A stretch of 27,457 nt of DNA from CALGLS01 sp047626155 (GCA_047626155.1 JBLHRR010000064.1:1-27457), one strand, 5' to 3'. Shown: positions 7,343-15,696, counted from the stretch's first letter. A program made the numbers and translations. The notes: a model not told the origin generated them from the letters alone.

Positions 7343-7669
7343 AAAGAGAAAAAAGGTCGTAAACATTACATTTTATATCTAAGAAAGCCTACATTCGCAT
7401 TTGAAATACACATACACAGAGAAAAAACAACCACATTTCACCGTGCGAAAAAATAGACCCACTAGTCGAACACCTTCAAACCGACAAATAAATTCGCAAG
7501 TTACAGTACCACATCATTAGACGAATTCAGATGGACATAACCTAGTTCAGCAACTAAAATATACATTAGTATATCCCTATATAATACCATTAAGAAAAGA
7601 ACTTCCTTTGACAATATTCAATCATTGATTTAATGAATGCTAGTTATAAGATCGACAAAAGAAAACCCT

Positions 7670-7697
7670 TGTTACTGATTATTAAGAATCAGTAACA
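7670..7697. promoter_or_regulatory. Inverted repeat 37 nt upstream of a promoter
   Basis: Arms TGTTACTGATT (7670-7680) and AATCAGTAACA (7687-7697) are perfect reverse complements around a 6-nt spacer. It stands just upstream of the -33 box of the DUF937-OmpA gene, where an activator would bind. A smaller nested dyad TTACA-AA-TGTAA follows at 7699-7710. Confidence 0.45.
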
Positions 7698-7734
7698 TTA
7701 CAAATGTAACTGCGTGTAGCTTTTATTCTTGTTG

Positions 7735-7763
7735 TTTGGCAAGGACAAAACATACTAATTTTT
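7735..7763 (+). promoter_or_regulatory. Bacteroidota-type promoter
   Basis: TTTG (7735-7738) and TAATTTTT (7756-7763) are separated by 17 nt and fit the TTTG / TAnnTTTG pattern of the Bacteroidota housekeeping sigma factor. The start codon of the next gene is 29 nt beyond the -7 box. Confidence 0.6.
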
Positions 7764-7792
7764 CACATTAACTAAATTAAAATCAGACAATT

Positions 7793-9124
7793 ATGGCTAT
7801 TAATTTATTAGACCTCGTACAAAGCCAATTAGGTGGCGCTGCTATGTCTCAAATCGGGAAATTCCTTGGAGAAGACGAATCCAAAGCTTCTGCTGGTATG
7901 GCTGCGGCCCTTCCTGCAATTCTTGGTTCTGTAATGCAAAAAGGTTCTACCCAAGATGGAGCTGCTGGCATCATGGATTTATTGAGTGGAGGAGGTCATG
8001 ATGGTAGCATGTTCGACAATCTCGGTTCTTTACTTGGCGGAGGAGGTTCGACCAATTCCATGATGGATACCGGAGGAACTTTACTCCAGTTTTTCATGGG
8101 CAACAAAACTCAGGCAATCACAGATTTACTCATCAAACAAACTGGCCTAGGCAAAGATGCTATGGGTTCAGTATTACGTATGGCTGCTCCAATGCTCATT
8201 GGAATGATCGGTAAGCAAGTATCAACGTCTGGCTTAAATGCTGGTGGTTTGATGAGTTTACTAGGCGGTCAAAAAGAATTCATAAAAGGTGCATTACCAG
8301 AAGGTATGGGCAACTTACTTGGATTCGCCGACATGGGTAATAAGGCTAAAGAAGCGGTTGAAAGTGTAGCCAGCGCTGCTACAGGTGCAGCAACAGTAGC
8401 TGCCAGCGAAGGAAAATCTATGCTAAGTAGATTATTGCCATTGGCTATTATCCTTGGATTATGCTTTGCAGGTTACAAGTACTTCTCTGGTGAAGATAAT
8501 GTAATTGCTGATGCCACCAATGCGACTACAGAAGCTGCCAAAACTGCCGCTGACAAAGCTGGTGACGCTGCTAACCTAGTAGCTGCAACTGCTGAAGATG
8601 CTGTGGATGCCACTGCGAATGCTGGAGGTAATGCGGCCAACGCTGTAGGTGACGCTGCTGCTTCTGCTACAAACGCGATGAAAGAATCTGCTAACAAAGC
8701 TCTTGCAAATATCAAACTCGCTACAGGTTCTGCTGGAGAGGGCTTACACAAATTATTGGGAGGTACAGAAAGTGCTGTTGGTAAAACCGTTATTTTCAAA
8801 AATTTGAATTTCGATACAGGTTCTGCTAACATTGATCCTACAACAGCTATTGAAGTAGAAAACCTCGCTGCCGTATTGAAAGCTTATCCTAACGTAAAAG
8901 TAGAGATCGGTGGCCATACTGACAATGCAGGTGATGCTGCCAAAAACCTAAAACTTTCCAACAACCGTGCTTCTGCTGTAGCTAAAGCGTTGGTTCGTAA
9001 AGGAGGCATTGATCGAAGCAGAGTTGCTACCTTTGGATTCGGAGATGGAAAACCAATTGCTGACAATGGTACTGCTGAAGGACGTGCTGCGAACAGAAGA
9101 ATTGAAGTGATGATTGTTGAGTAA
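7793..9124 (+). CDS. DUF937 - transmembrane - OmpA fusion protein
   Basis: A 443-residue protein. Residues 1-175 are a DUF937 (YidB-like) region rich in Gly, Met and Ala; it has no signal peptide. A single membrane segment spans about 213-230 (RLLPLAIILGLCFAGYKYF). Residues 236-310 are a low-complexity Ala/Asp/Asn heptad-like stretch (repeats of the type DAAAxATNA, KTAADKAGDAAN). Residues 330-443 are an OmpA peptidoglycan-binding domain with GGHTDN (374-379) and NLKLSNNRASAVAKAL, whose Asp377 and Arg392 would hold diaminopimelate. With one membrane segment the N-terminal part should be in the cytoplasm and the OmpA part in the periplasm on the cell wall. The gene has its own promoter and a strong terminator, so it is a single unit. 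Confidence 0.88.
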   Translation: MAINLLDLVQSQLGGAAMSQIGKFLGEDESKASAGMAAALPAILGSVMQKGSTQDGAAGIMDLLSGGGHDGSMFDNLGSLLGGGGSTNSMMDTGGTLLQFFMGNKTQAITDLLIKQTGLGKDAMGSVLRMAAPMLIGMIGKQVSTSGLNAGGLMSLLGGQKEFIKGALPEGMGNLLGFADMGNKAKEAVESVASAATGAATVAASEGKSMLSRLLPLAIILGLCFAGYKYFSGEDNVIADATNATTEAAKTAADKAGDAANLVAATAEDAVDATANAGGNAANAVGDAAASATNAMKESANKALANIKLATGSAGEGLHKLLGGTESAVGKTVIFKNLNFDTGSANIDPTTAIEVENLAAVLKAYPNVKVEIGGHTDNAGDAAKNLKLSNNRASAVAKALVRKGGIDRSRVATFGFGDGKPIADNGTAEGRAANRRIEVMIVE

Positions 9125-9182
9125 GCAACTGACGATCACTTTTGTAAATAAATTGTTAACTTAACTAACAATTGAAGAATTT

Positions 9183-9221
9183 AAAAGCGTTCTGATTAGT
9201 AATAATCGGGACGCTTTTTTT
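9183..9221 (+). terminator. Rho-independent terminator
   Basis: A 15-bp stem (9183-9197 with 9204-9218, two T-G pairs) encloses a 6-nt loop AGTAAT and runs into TTTTTTT. It closes the DUF937-OmpA unit 58 nt after the stop codon. Confidence 0.85.
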
Positions 9222-9264
9222 ATATTAGTATTACACAAAAAATAATTTCAGTAAAAAAAACAAA

Positions 9265-9717
9265 ATGGATTACAATCAACCTTTAGACAGCGATTTTCCT
9301 GGCGAATTGGCCATCAATGGAGACATCAGAATATTTTTGAAAGAGATTGCAAAATGGGCCCAATTTCTATCCATAGTAGGATTAGCCATACTCGGAATTT
9401 CCTTACTTTCCATGGTTTTTATGGGCACCGCAATGTCTGCAATGCTATCTAGCACTATTCCCGGAGGATCAGGGATCGCTAGTCTATTTATGCTTTTCTA
9501 TGCCCTCTTTCTCGGCGTTTTTGCTTTTCCAATGATTTATTCTCTTCGCTTTGCGCTAACTACAAAGGCAGCTTTAAAGGAAGACAATCAAGAAGCACTA
9601 ACCTTAGCTTTCCAATATTTGAAATCGCACTATAAATTCTGGGGAATTTCCACCTCCATCTTCGTTATATTTTATGCGATCATGCTTGTGATAAATATTG
9701 GCCTGTTTGCATTTTAG
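9265..9717 (+). CDS. DUF5362-like membrane protein
   Basis: A 150-residue protein with hydrophobic segments at about 32-58, 67-90 and 125-150. The segment ALTTKAALKEDNQEAL followed by FQYLKSHYKFWG between the second and third segments resembles the DUF5362 family of Bacteroidota. The role is unknown; it is probably an inner-membrane protein with a short cytoplasmic N terminus. It starts behind the terminator at 9183-9221, so it has its own promoter, although only an A-rich leader is visible. Its 3' end meets a decayed gene fragment on the other strand. Confidence 0.75.
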   Translation: MDYNQPLDSDFPGELAINGDIRIFLKEIAKWAQFLSIVGLAILGISLLSMVFMGTAMSAMLSSTIPGGSGIASLFMLFYALFLGVFAFPMIYSLRFALTTKAALKEDNQEALTLAFQYLKSHYKFWGISTSIFVIFYAIMLVINIGLFAF

Positions 9718-9975
9718 GGGGATTCGGAGCGCTTGGGCATTTGTATAGGAACGAATATAAGTGCTTAAATCGGTAGGATGAATAGAGGCCGCAGCCACTA
9801 CATTGGATTGACCATTTATTACATAGACATCTCCAGCGACTATGTCTTCAGTTGTTGATTCGATTGTTTCTATCCCATTGTCCACGCCGATCAAAACAAT
9901 CTTGTGGTTGCTCATTTCAGCATTAATAGAGATGTTGAAATTATAATAACCATTTACCAAATAAGACTTAAACAA
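9718..9975 (-). pseudogene. Fragment of a sialate O-acetylesterase-like (SGNH) enzyme
   Basis: The minus-strand frame from 9975 reads YLVNGYYNFNISIN and then IVAGDVYVINGQSN. The block GDV.(V/L)..GQSN is the catalytic serine block of the SASA/SGNH carbohydrate-esterase family. The sequence then continues as TYIRSYTNAQALRIP and stops resembling the family where it runs into the oppositely oriented DUF5362 gene. Upstream, another minus-strand frame (about 9960-10040, TVIANNFMANEAVRG) may be the continuation after a frameshift. There is no proper start and all distal catalytic residues are missing, so this is a remnant of a longer, probably secreted, hydrolase. Confidence 0.6.
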
Positions 9976-10146
9976 CCTAATATACCGCGTACAGCCTCAT
10001 TTGCCATAAAATTATTCGCAATAACAGTATTTTTTAAATTTTAATTTCATACATTCACCTATCTGATAGCACCCACCTAGTTTAAGAGACCCCACCTAAC
10101 TCAAGATTTATTTTCATTTTATTCTTTCATCAAAACAAAACGAATT

Positions 10147-10425
10147 ATGGAAAGTCTCTTACCTATTCTCATCAACACTATTGCCGGTGGTGGCGGTGGC
10201 TTCTTAACTAACATGCTGAAAAAAAATGGACTTAGCGTTCTAACCAACATCATTGCTGGTGCAGTCGGCGGAAATGTCTTACCTGCTTTGGCTGGAATGG
10301 CTGGGCTAATGGGTTCTAGTGGCGGCGATTCTTCTAGCATGATAACCAGTGCTGTTACTGCCCTTGTAGGTGGTGGTGCCGGTTCTCTTATTGGAAATTT
10401 CTTTGGCAATAAGTCAGCTTCGTAA
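10147..10425 (+). CDS. Small glycine-rich hydrophobic protein
   Basis: A 92-residue protein made of short hydrophobic stretches broken by glycine runs (GGGGGF at 15-20, GAVGG, GGGAGSLIGNFFG at the C terminus), reminiscent of glycine-zipper membrane segments. The composition is like the DUF937 part of the gene at 7793. A clear hairpin terminator follows 39 nt after the stop, which supports a real transcript. I do not recognise a family and give no function; it is probably membrane-associated. Confidence 0.65.
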   Translation: MESLLPILINTIAGGGGGFLTNMLKKNGLSVLTNIIAGAVGGNVLPALAGMAGLMGSSGGDSSSMITSAVTALVGGGAGSLIGNFFGNKSAS

Positions 10426-10464
10426 AATAATTTTAACCAACAAGAAGTAGTATTACTCAAACGC

Positions 10465-10498
10465 AAAAGGGCGATGAATTAAAATTCATCGCCCTTTT
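10465..10498. terminator. Bidirectional rho-independent terminator
   Basis: AAAAGGGCGATGAATT (10465-10480) pairs perfectly with AATTCATCGCCCTTTT (10483-10498) around 2 nt. With A and T runs on both flanks it can stop transcripts of the small gene on the plus strand and, in reverse, those coming from the T9SS protein gene on the minus strand. Confidence 0.85.
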
Positions 10499-10533
10499 CG
10501 TTTTAAAGCATTTAGTAACAACGAAAAATTAAA

Positions 10534-10616
10534 TCCCGATTTGGAAACAATTATGTAAATCAAAATGACCAAAGGGAGAGTGATTTATATAATCGTTTCC
10601 ACCTAAAAAATCGGGA
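10534..10616. repeat. Large two-part hairpin in the convergent spacer
   Basis: An inner 20-bp stem (10543-10562 with 10581-10600; 19 of 20 positions pair, one G-T among them) has an 18-nt loop. An outer 9-bp perfect stem, TCCCGATTT (10534-10542) with AAATCGGGA (10608-10616), is joined with a 7-nt bulge on the right. There is no long T run. It could be the 3' hairpin of the T9SS gene mRNA, or a small palindromic mobile element. Confidence 0.65.
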
Positions 10617-10658
10617 AATTATTTTTAGTGTAATACTTAGTTATGTCAAAAGAAAAAT

Positions 10659-13600
10659 TTATTCCTTCACAAACTTCACTGTTCTCATCTTGTCCTGATG
10701 AATACAAGTGAGGAAGTAACAACCCGGTGTCAGCTTTTCAATGTCCAGTGTGTTTTCCATTTGGTCTACAGATTTTGAAATCACTCGCTGACCTAACATA
10801 TTGTACACGACAAGCTCTTCAAGCGCTACATCTGTGTTGATGAACAACTGGTTGGTCGCTGGATTTGGAAAAACCTTTATTCTCAAGTCTTCCAAATTAG
10901 AAGTAGAAGTAACCTCACAGGCTTCGGTCTCCACCACATCCGCTGCATAGCGAGGCATGATCATGTAACCTGCATTGTAAGGCGCGGTACCAGGGTCGAT
11001 TTGAGAACCGATACCGGTTACAATAAACATATCTGGTAAATCTATGGTTTCTGGTACGTCTGTATCATCATCTACTCGCATGAGATAGGTCATATTTGTA
11101 TCTTCAGAGATAATAAAGTAGTGCCTTGCTGGCCCCACATTTTGATTGTCGTCTATCACTACACATCCCTTTATCGCAATCAATTTAGACTCTTCCATTT
11201 CACCAAAAGCAACTGCGGAAATAGAGTCCGGAGCATGAAGCGTATTGCCCTCTGAGAGCTTTACAATATTGTCTGGGATGATTTGTGTCAATCCATCGAA
11301 TTGTGTGATTACTCCGTAGACGATTACTTCATCTCCCTCCTGAACAGTATAGTCGGGGGCATTATCAAATTTGAAAACGCGAATCCCATCTTCTTTATCG
11401 TCTTGATCAATAAGCGTGAATTCAACTCCATCCGGGTGTATATTGTTACCATAAACAATTCCAGTCAAGGCAGTAATGGTTCCATTTGATGGGTTCACAC
11501 CTTCTGTATCTACCGTAGTCACTGCTCCGATTTCCATTTCAGGATAAAGGCCTGGATTAAAACCATCGTTGTCGATGATGTCAATAGAGGCTGTACCGGT
11601 TGTGGCTAAGGTAGCATTGACCGGATTTTCTAATCGGATTACGATTTTCTCTGTAAATTCCTGTTCTGTATCATCCACGATAATGACCGTCAATCGACCA
11701 ATGGTAGTGGTACCGAATCCGTCTGGTTCAAAGTCAACAAACATTTCTGGTATGAAGAAGTCCGTGCCCAACATTGCGGTTGAAGAAGGATCAACAACTA
11801 CATCTACAAAGGCTTCTTCAGTTGTATTTAAGTTGGCCATTTTAAATTTCACAATTACAGTATCGGCATCTTCTAGAACAAATACGGGGATGTCTTCTCC
11901 AAAGAAAATGGAAGGCAATGAAGAGCAACTATCGTTTGCTGCTCCTGGTGTAGCGTGAATGTATAAGTTAGGATTTGCGCTGGTAGCTACACTTGTTTGT
12001 GTTGTAGAAAAACGCCAGTTCAATGGGTTTGCATTATCCGACTCTGGAGTACAAAGCATAATAGACGCTCCTTCACCATCTGCAATTTCTGGCCAAGGCG
12101 CATTGTCGTTGAAAGTAACCTTATCTACGATCGCTGTTCCATTTGACAATGTTATCGTTTCTGAATTATTATCCAACCCTCCGTTTGTCCATTCAAATGC
12201 ATCAATCCCGAAAGCGTCTGTAAAGGCCTCTGCGTCTTTTGTTATAACAAGGTACTCTCCGGGATCCATCGCGATGTTGTCAAAGTCAAAAACAACACCA
12301 TCCGTGAATTCATACTCCCCAAGTTCTATGATACTTTCACTACGATTGTAGAATTCTACGAAATCATAATTGTTATCGCCACCAGGCTGGTGATAGAGTA
12401 TTTCTGTAATCACGATATCTCCATAAGGAGGTTCATCTACATCAATATTTCCAGCCATGCTTGACCCTAAGCCATCGCTTGTATAACCGTAATCTCCAGG
12501 TACATCAAATATAAAGCAATAAGACCAAGGGCCACAATCGGCCTCTCCACTCATAAAGGCTGGGAAGTTCCCTGTACCGTCTATATTATGTTCTGTAGTT
12601 GTATTGTTAATCCACAGGACGATTTGCCCCGCCAGAATATCAATATTATTCGGAACAAAACCGTCATCTGTGATCATGATAACGTGATCTGCGGTGGTGC
12701 AGTATAGAGAATTGGCAGCAGCTGGTGTACAAAAAACCTCTGTATTCGAAGTCACAACACCCGTGTAGTGTTGAGATGGTTTCCAACTCATAGGTTGAAG
12801 GTTATTGGCCTGTACATCACATAGTTCCAGGGAATGACCACCACCGACTCCATCGACCTTCTCTTCATGATAAACCAATGATTGATCATAATAAACTTCA
12901 TCTACTTTATAACCAGATGCGTCTCTAATAATCATTCGTTGTTCTTCAGCATTAGAAAGCTCTTCGGAAGCATCCCATTGATAAATCTCCACTGAGTTTG
13001 GAATATTATAGGTACCTCTTAGTGCATCCGCATCGAAAGCCAGAAGTATGTAATCTCCTTCGTCCATTTCCTCATCAGGGAAAATAAAATCAATTCCTCC
13101 AGACATGACTAAACCATCTAATTCTATAGGTTCAGTACCTGCATTATAAATTTCAATAAATTCTGTTGTGTCATTCCCCGACTCCGGTGGGTTGTACATA
13201 ATCTCTGTAATTACCAACTGATTGGCGAGTGGCGAACAAACCGTATTTGCCGTACCTGGGGTTGCGAAAATTTCATCACCATCAATGATTATTGGTGTTT
13301 CTGTTTCAGCAGCAAGCCAATTACTTCCTATATTATTATCCTGAGAAGCAGTACAAAGCTCCATCGAATGGCCATCCCCATCTGCGTCTTCCGGCCAAGG
13401 GCAGGAATCTGTATAAGCTACGGAGTCCAAGACCGCGCCTAACATATCTCTCAGTATAATAATATCTTCTCCATTTGCGAGATTATCGCCTAGGTTCCAT
13501 TGCTGAGATGCAATTCCAAAAGAATCGCTCATAAAAAGGCTGTCTTTTGCGATGACATAAAAATCACCCGCCTGAATAACCGTATCGGGAAATTGATAGT

Positions 13601-13787
13601 TGATGGCATCCGTTATAGTATATCCATTGACCATGACTGGGAAGGGGGCATTGTTGTAGATTTCAATGAATTCCAGCGGGTCGGCTCCACCGCCTGGTGA
13701 GTTGTAGAAAACTTCATTGATAATCAGCTGTGCATTTATGCTGTTGCAAAATAGCCAGAACAGTGCGATCGTAAGGGGCTTCTTCAT
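10659..13787 (-). CDS. Secreted multidomain lamin-tail protein with T9SS sorting domain
   Basis: A 1042-residue protein. Residues 1-19 are a signal peptide (MKKPLTIALFWLFCNSINA). Three lamin-tail domains start near 21, 190 and 457, each with the I(I/V)(I/N)E(V/I)xYxxPG..(D/N)..EF(I/V)E(I/F)YN pattern. A cupredoxin-like domain lies at about 366-452 but has lost most copper ligands. A Calx-beta domain spans about 630-740 (ending in IDIIDNDGF), and an OB-like region about 750-955. Residues 968-1042 form the type IX secretion sorting domain (VFPNPATNQLFI, YNMLGQRV, LTPGCYFL, KFVKE). The protein should cross the outer membrane by the type IX system and be released or held at the cell surface. Many lamin-tail proteins of this kind have unknown partners; the role is not known. 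Confidence 0.9.
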   Translation of the reverse strand: MKKPLTIALFWLFCNSINAQLIINEVFYNSPGGGADPLEFIEIYNNAPFPVMVNGYTITDAINYQFPDTVIQAGDFYVIAKDSLFMSDSFGIASQQWNLGDNLANGEDIIILRDMLGAVLDSVAYTDSCPWPEDADGDGHSMELCTASQDNNIGSNWLAAETETPIIIDGDEIFATPGTANTVCSPLANQLVITEIMYNPPESGNDTTEFIEIYNAGTEPIELDGLVMSGGIDFIFPDEEMDEGDYILLAFDADALRGTYNIPNSVEIYQWDASEELSNAEEQRMIIRDASGYKVDEVYYDQSLVYHEEKVDGVGGGHSLELCDVQANNLQPMSWKPSQHYTGVVTSNTEVFCTPAAANSLYCTTADHVIMITDDGFVPNNIDILAGQIVLWINNTTTEHNIDGTGNFPAFMSGEADCGPWSYCFIFDVPGDYGYTSDGLGSSMAGNIDVDEPPYGDIVITEILYHQPGGDNNYDFVEFYNRSESIIELGEYEFTDGVVFDFDNIAMDPGEYLVITKDAEAFTDAFGIDAFEWTNGGLDNNSETITLSNGTAIVDKVTFNDNAPWPEIADGEGASIMLCTPESDNANPLNWRFSTTQTSVATSANPNLYIHATPGAANDSCSSLPSIFFGEDIPVFVLEDADTVIVKFKMANLNTTEEAFVDVVVDPSSTAMLGTDFFIPEMFVDFEPDGFGTTTIGRLTVIIVDDTEQEFTEKIVIRLENPVNATLATTGTASIDIIDNDGFNPGLYPEMEIGAVTTVDTEGVNPSNGTITALTGIVYGNNIHPDGVEFTLIDQDDKEDGIRVFKFDNAPDYTVQEGDEVIVYGVITQFDGLTQIIPDNIVKLSEGNTLHAPDSISAVAFGEMEESKLIAIKGCVVIDDNQNVGPARHYFIISEDTNMTYLMRVDDDTDVPETIDLPDMFIVTGIGSQIDPGTAPYNAGYMIMPRYAADVVETEACEVTSTSNLEDLRIKVFPNPATNQLFINTDVALEELVVYNMLGQRVISKSVDQMENTLDIEKLTPGCYFLTCIHQDKMRTVKFVKE

Positions 13788-13917
13788 TATTTCTTGAATT
13801 TAAATCGAGATGATTGTTTTTTTTCCAAATAGGGATAAAAAACATTTAAACTACTGACTTACAACGCCTTAATCTATTTAAGCGATAAACGCAAAAAAAC
13901 GTAATAAACCAACAACT

Positions 13918-13931
13918 TATAACGCGTTATA
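13918..13931. promoter_or_regulatory. 14-bp perfect palindrome
   Basis: TATAACGCGTTATA is identical to its reverse complement. It is 131 nt before the start codon of the T9SS protein gene. It may be an operator; nothing else supports it. Confidence 0.35.
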
Positions 13932-13951
13932 CATATAATAATCTTGCCGAA

Positions 13952-13991
13952 TTTGTTAGTTGTCTCCGTTTAAGCAGGGATGACTAACAAA
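13952..13991. repeat. 9-bp inverted repeat upstream of the T9SS gene
   Basis: TTTGTTAGT (13952-13960) and ACTAACAAA (13983-13991) are perfect reverse complements around 22 nt. It could form a hairpin in an upstream transcript or be a pair of regulator half-sites. Confidence 0.4.
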
Positions 13992-14283
13992 ACCTCTGAC
14001 TAAGGCTATTGAGGATGAATGTAACTTTAAACAAGTTTGGAGAACGGAACTAGGTTCGCAGAAATAGTAAATTATTCATGCCTAGTTTTCTTAGATAGGT
14101 TTCAAGAAAGCACCTCTAATATGGTACAAAGATAAGGATATATTTGAAATGAAAAAAAGGATATTTAAGGCTCTTCGTCATACTTCGTGGGTAGATGAAA
14201 GTAGATCAGGGTAGGTGTGGCAGATCAAGGTTTCCTTAATTCGCATCAACTTACATTTGTGGAAAGCCCTTATCCACCCTTAT

Positions 14284-15606
14284 TCAAGCTTTGTCCAATA
14301 AATCCTGAGGAAGCTTTTTAGTTGCTTTGGCGCCTAGTTCTTTTATTTTTTCTACACGGCCGATAAGAGTGTCTCCTTTTTTACTGGAAAGGGTCAGTTT
14401 ATTCATGGCATCGTCGTAGGCGTTTTTGGCACCATCTAGTCGATTACCGATGGTTTTTAGATCGTCTACGAAATTGCAAAATTTGTCATAGAGCTTTCCA
14501 CTTTGTCGGGCTATTTCTAGAACGGAGCGCTTTTGTTTTTCTTGTTTCCAAATGAAGGAGACCGTGCGCATGGTAGCCAATAAGGTAGAGGTGGTTACCA
14601 AAACAATATTTCGATCTAATGCTTCAGTGAAGAGGCTATTGTCTTTTTGAATGGCGGCAGAAAAGGCAGGTTCTATAGGGACAAAAAGCAAGAGGTAGTC
14701 CGGGGAGTTAATTTGATATAAATTCTGGTAATTTTTTCCTGCCAAATCTTTGATGTGTTTCCGAATACTATCGACGTGGCTTTTCAGGTTCAACTGTTTT
14801 TCCTCTTCTGTTTCTGCATTGAAATATCTTTCATAAGCGACTAAAGACACCTTGGAATCTATCACCAGATGCTTCTCCCCTGGGAGGTTAATGATAAAAT
14901 CAGGTCGTTTTTCTTTGCCTTCATCATCTTTGTAAGATTGTTGTGTAGAGAAGTGAATATCTTTACTCAAGCCCGCTTTTTCGAGCAACATTTCGAGGCG
15001 GATTTCGCCCCAATCCCCCTGTGTTTTGGAATCGCCTTTAAGGGCTGCCACCAGGTTGTTAGCATCTTGACTGAGTTGAAGATTGAGATCGCGAAGTTGT
15101 TCAATTTCCTTACGGAGAGATACTTTGTCTTTCGTCTCTTCTATGAATCGTTTTTCAATGCCGTCTTCAAAGTCTTTTATTTTTTCCCGCAAAGGGAGTA
15201 AAACATCTTGCAATTGCTTCTGATTTTGTGCAGCAAAGCGAATGGACTTTTCTTCTAACAACCTATTTGCAACATTTTCAAATTCGAGTTGGAATTTTTG
15301 CTGCAACGCTTCCACTTCTTCTTTTTGTTCAAAAAGGCGTTCTTCCAGGTGGATACAGTTTTGTTGCTTAGCAGATAGTGCGCTGGTGAGTTGTCGAAGT
15401 TCCGATTCTTTTTCTGCGATGTCGTCTTTATACAAATCAGCTTGCTCCTGTAAAGCTTCATGAACTTCTTTGTGTACATATTGTTGTGCTACGTCATCAA
15501 GGGTAAGGACATTGGCAGAAGCGGTAAAATGGTACTTTGCGATAAACCAAGTGACAAGCGCCCCTAAAAGGAGGCCAATAAATAGGAATATAATTTGAAT
15601 TTCCAT
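14284..15606 (-). CDS. rmuC: RmuC family DNA recombination protein
   Basis: A 440-residue protein. Residues 4-23 are a membrane anchor (QIIFLFIGLLLGALVTWFIA), 35-190 a long coiled coil rich in Glu, Gln and Lys, and about 200-400 the RmuC domain with the nuclease-like core: GDWGEIRLEMLLEKAGL, then PDFIINLPG and LVIDSKVSLVAYERY, and later LLFVPIEPAF and LVTTSTLLATMRTV. The D...DSK pattern resembles the PD-(D/E)XK fold, and the family is thought to cut or limit DNA structures that lead to inversions between short repeats. Length and order of parts are standard. It is a single gene; a palindrome ACTGTACAGT lies 31 nt before its start, and an insertion-sequence remnant follows further upstream. 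Confidence 0.93.
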   Translation of the reverse strand: MEIQIIFLFIGLLLGALVTWFIAKYHFTASANVLTLDDVAQQYVHKEVHEALQEQADLYKDDIAEKESELRQLTSALSAKQQNCIHLEERLFEQKEEVEALQQKFQLEFENVANRLLEEKSIRFAAQNQKQLQDVLLPLREKIKDFEDGIEKRFIEETKDKVSLRKEIEQLRDLNLQLSQDANNLVAALKGDSKTQGDWGEIRLEMLLEKAGLSKDIHFSTQQSYKDDEGKEKRPDFIINLPGEKHLVIDSKVSLVAYERYFNAETEEEKQLNLKSHVDSIRKHIKDLAGKNYQNLYQINSPDYLLLFVPIEPAFSAAIQKDNSLFTEALDRNIVLVTTSTLLATMRTVSFIWKQEKQKRSVLEIARQSGKLYDKFCNFVDDLKTIGNRLDGAKNAYDDAMNKLTLSSKKGDTLIGRVEKIKELGAKATKKLPQDLLDKA

Positions 15607-15637
15607 AAGGATGATTTAGTAACACAAATGTTAAGGT

Positions 15638-15647
15638 ACTGTACAGT
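15638..15647. promoter_or_regulatory. Short palindrome before rmuC
   Basis: ACTGTACAGT is a perfect 10-bp palindrome 31 nt before the rmuC start. It might be an operator or a piece of the end of the neighbouring insertion sequence. Confidence 0.25.
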
Positions 15648-15696
15648 TTTTCCATAGGAGGTTGAAAAAGAGGGAATTGCGAAAAATCTCGTATGT

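Larger units (their letters stand above)
7095..7734. other. Long intergenic region upstream of the DUF937-OmpA gene
   Basis: No protein gene is seen in this 640-nt stretch. It contains a G/C-rich GGCGGGCGGG tract (7143-7152), a CCCC-GGA-GGGG mini hairpin (7243-7254 region), a hairpin CCCCGA/TCGGGG (7270-7289) and a small cluster of CGGGRCTCG repeats at 7285-7293, 7306-7314 and, in the form GGGGGCTCG, 7334-7342. An 11-bp inverted repeat is at 7670-7697. Confidence 0.5.
13788..14283. other. Intergenic region between the T9SS protein gene and rmuC
   Basis: No gene is seen in this 496-nt stretch. It holds a 14-bp perfect palindrome (13918-13931) and a 9-bp inverted repeat (13952-13991), both upstream of the T9SS protein gene, which starts at 13787. 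The right half (14100-14283), just beyond the rmuC stop, shows no clear terminator. Confidence 0.5.

Noticed and set aside
8473..8832. 119-residue minus-strand frame opposite the OmpA-fusion gene
   Set aside because: It is the antisense shadow of the Ala-rich coding region; composition is only Ala, Ser and Val.
15638..15647. LexA-type SOS box before rmuC
   Set aside because: ACTGTACAGT has CTGT and ACAG halves without the spacer needed for a known LexA box, and Bacteroidota sites differ.
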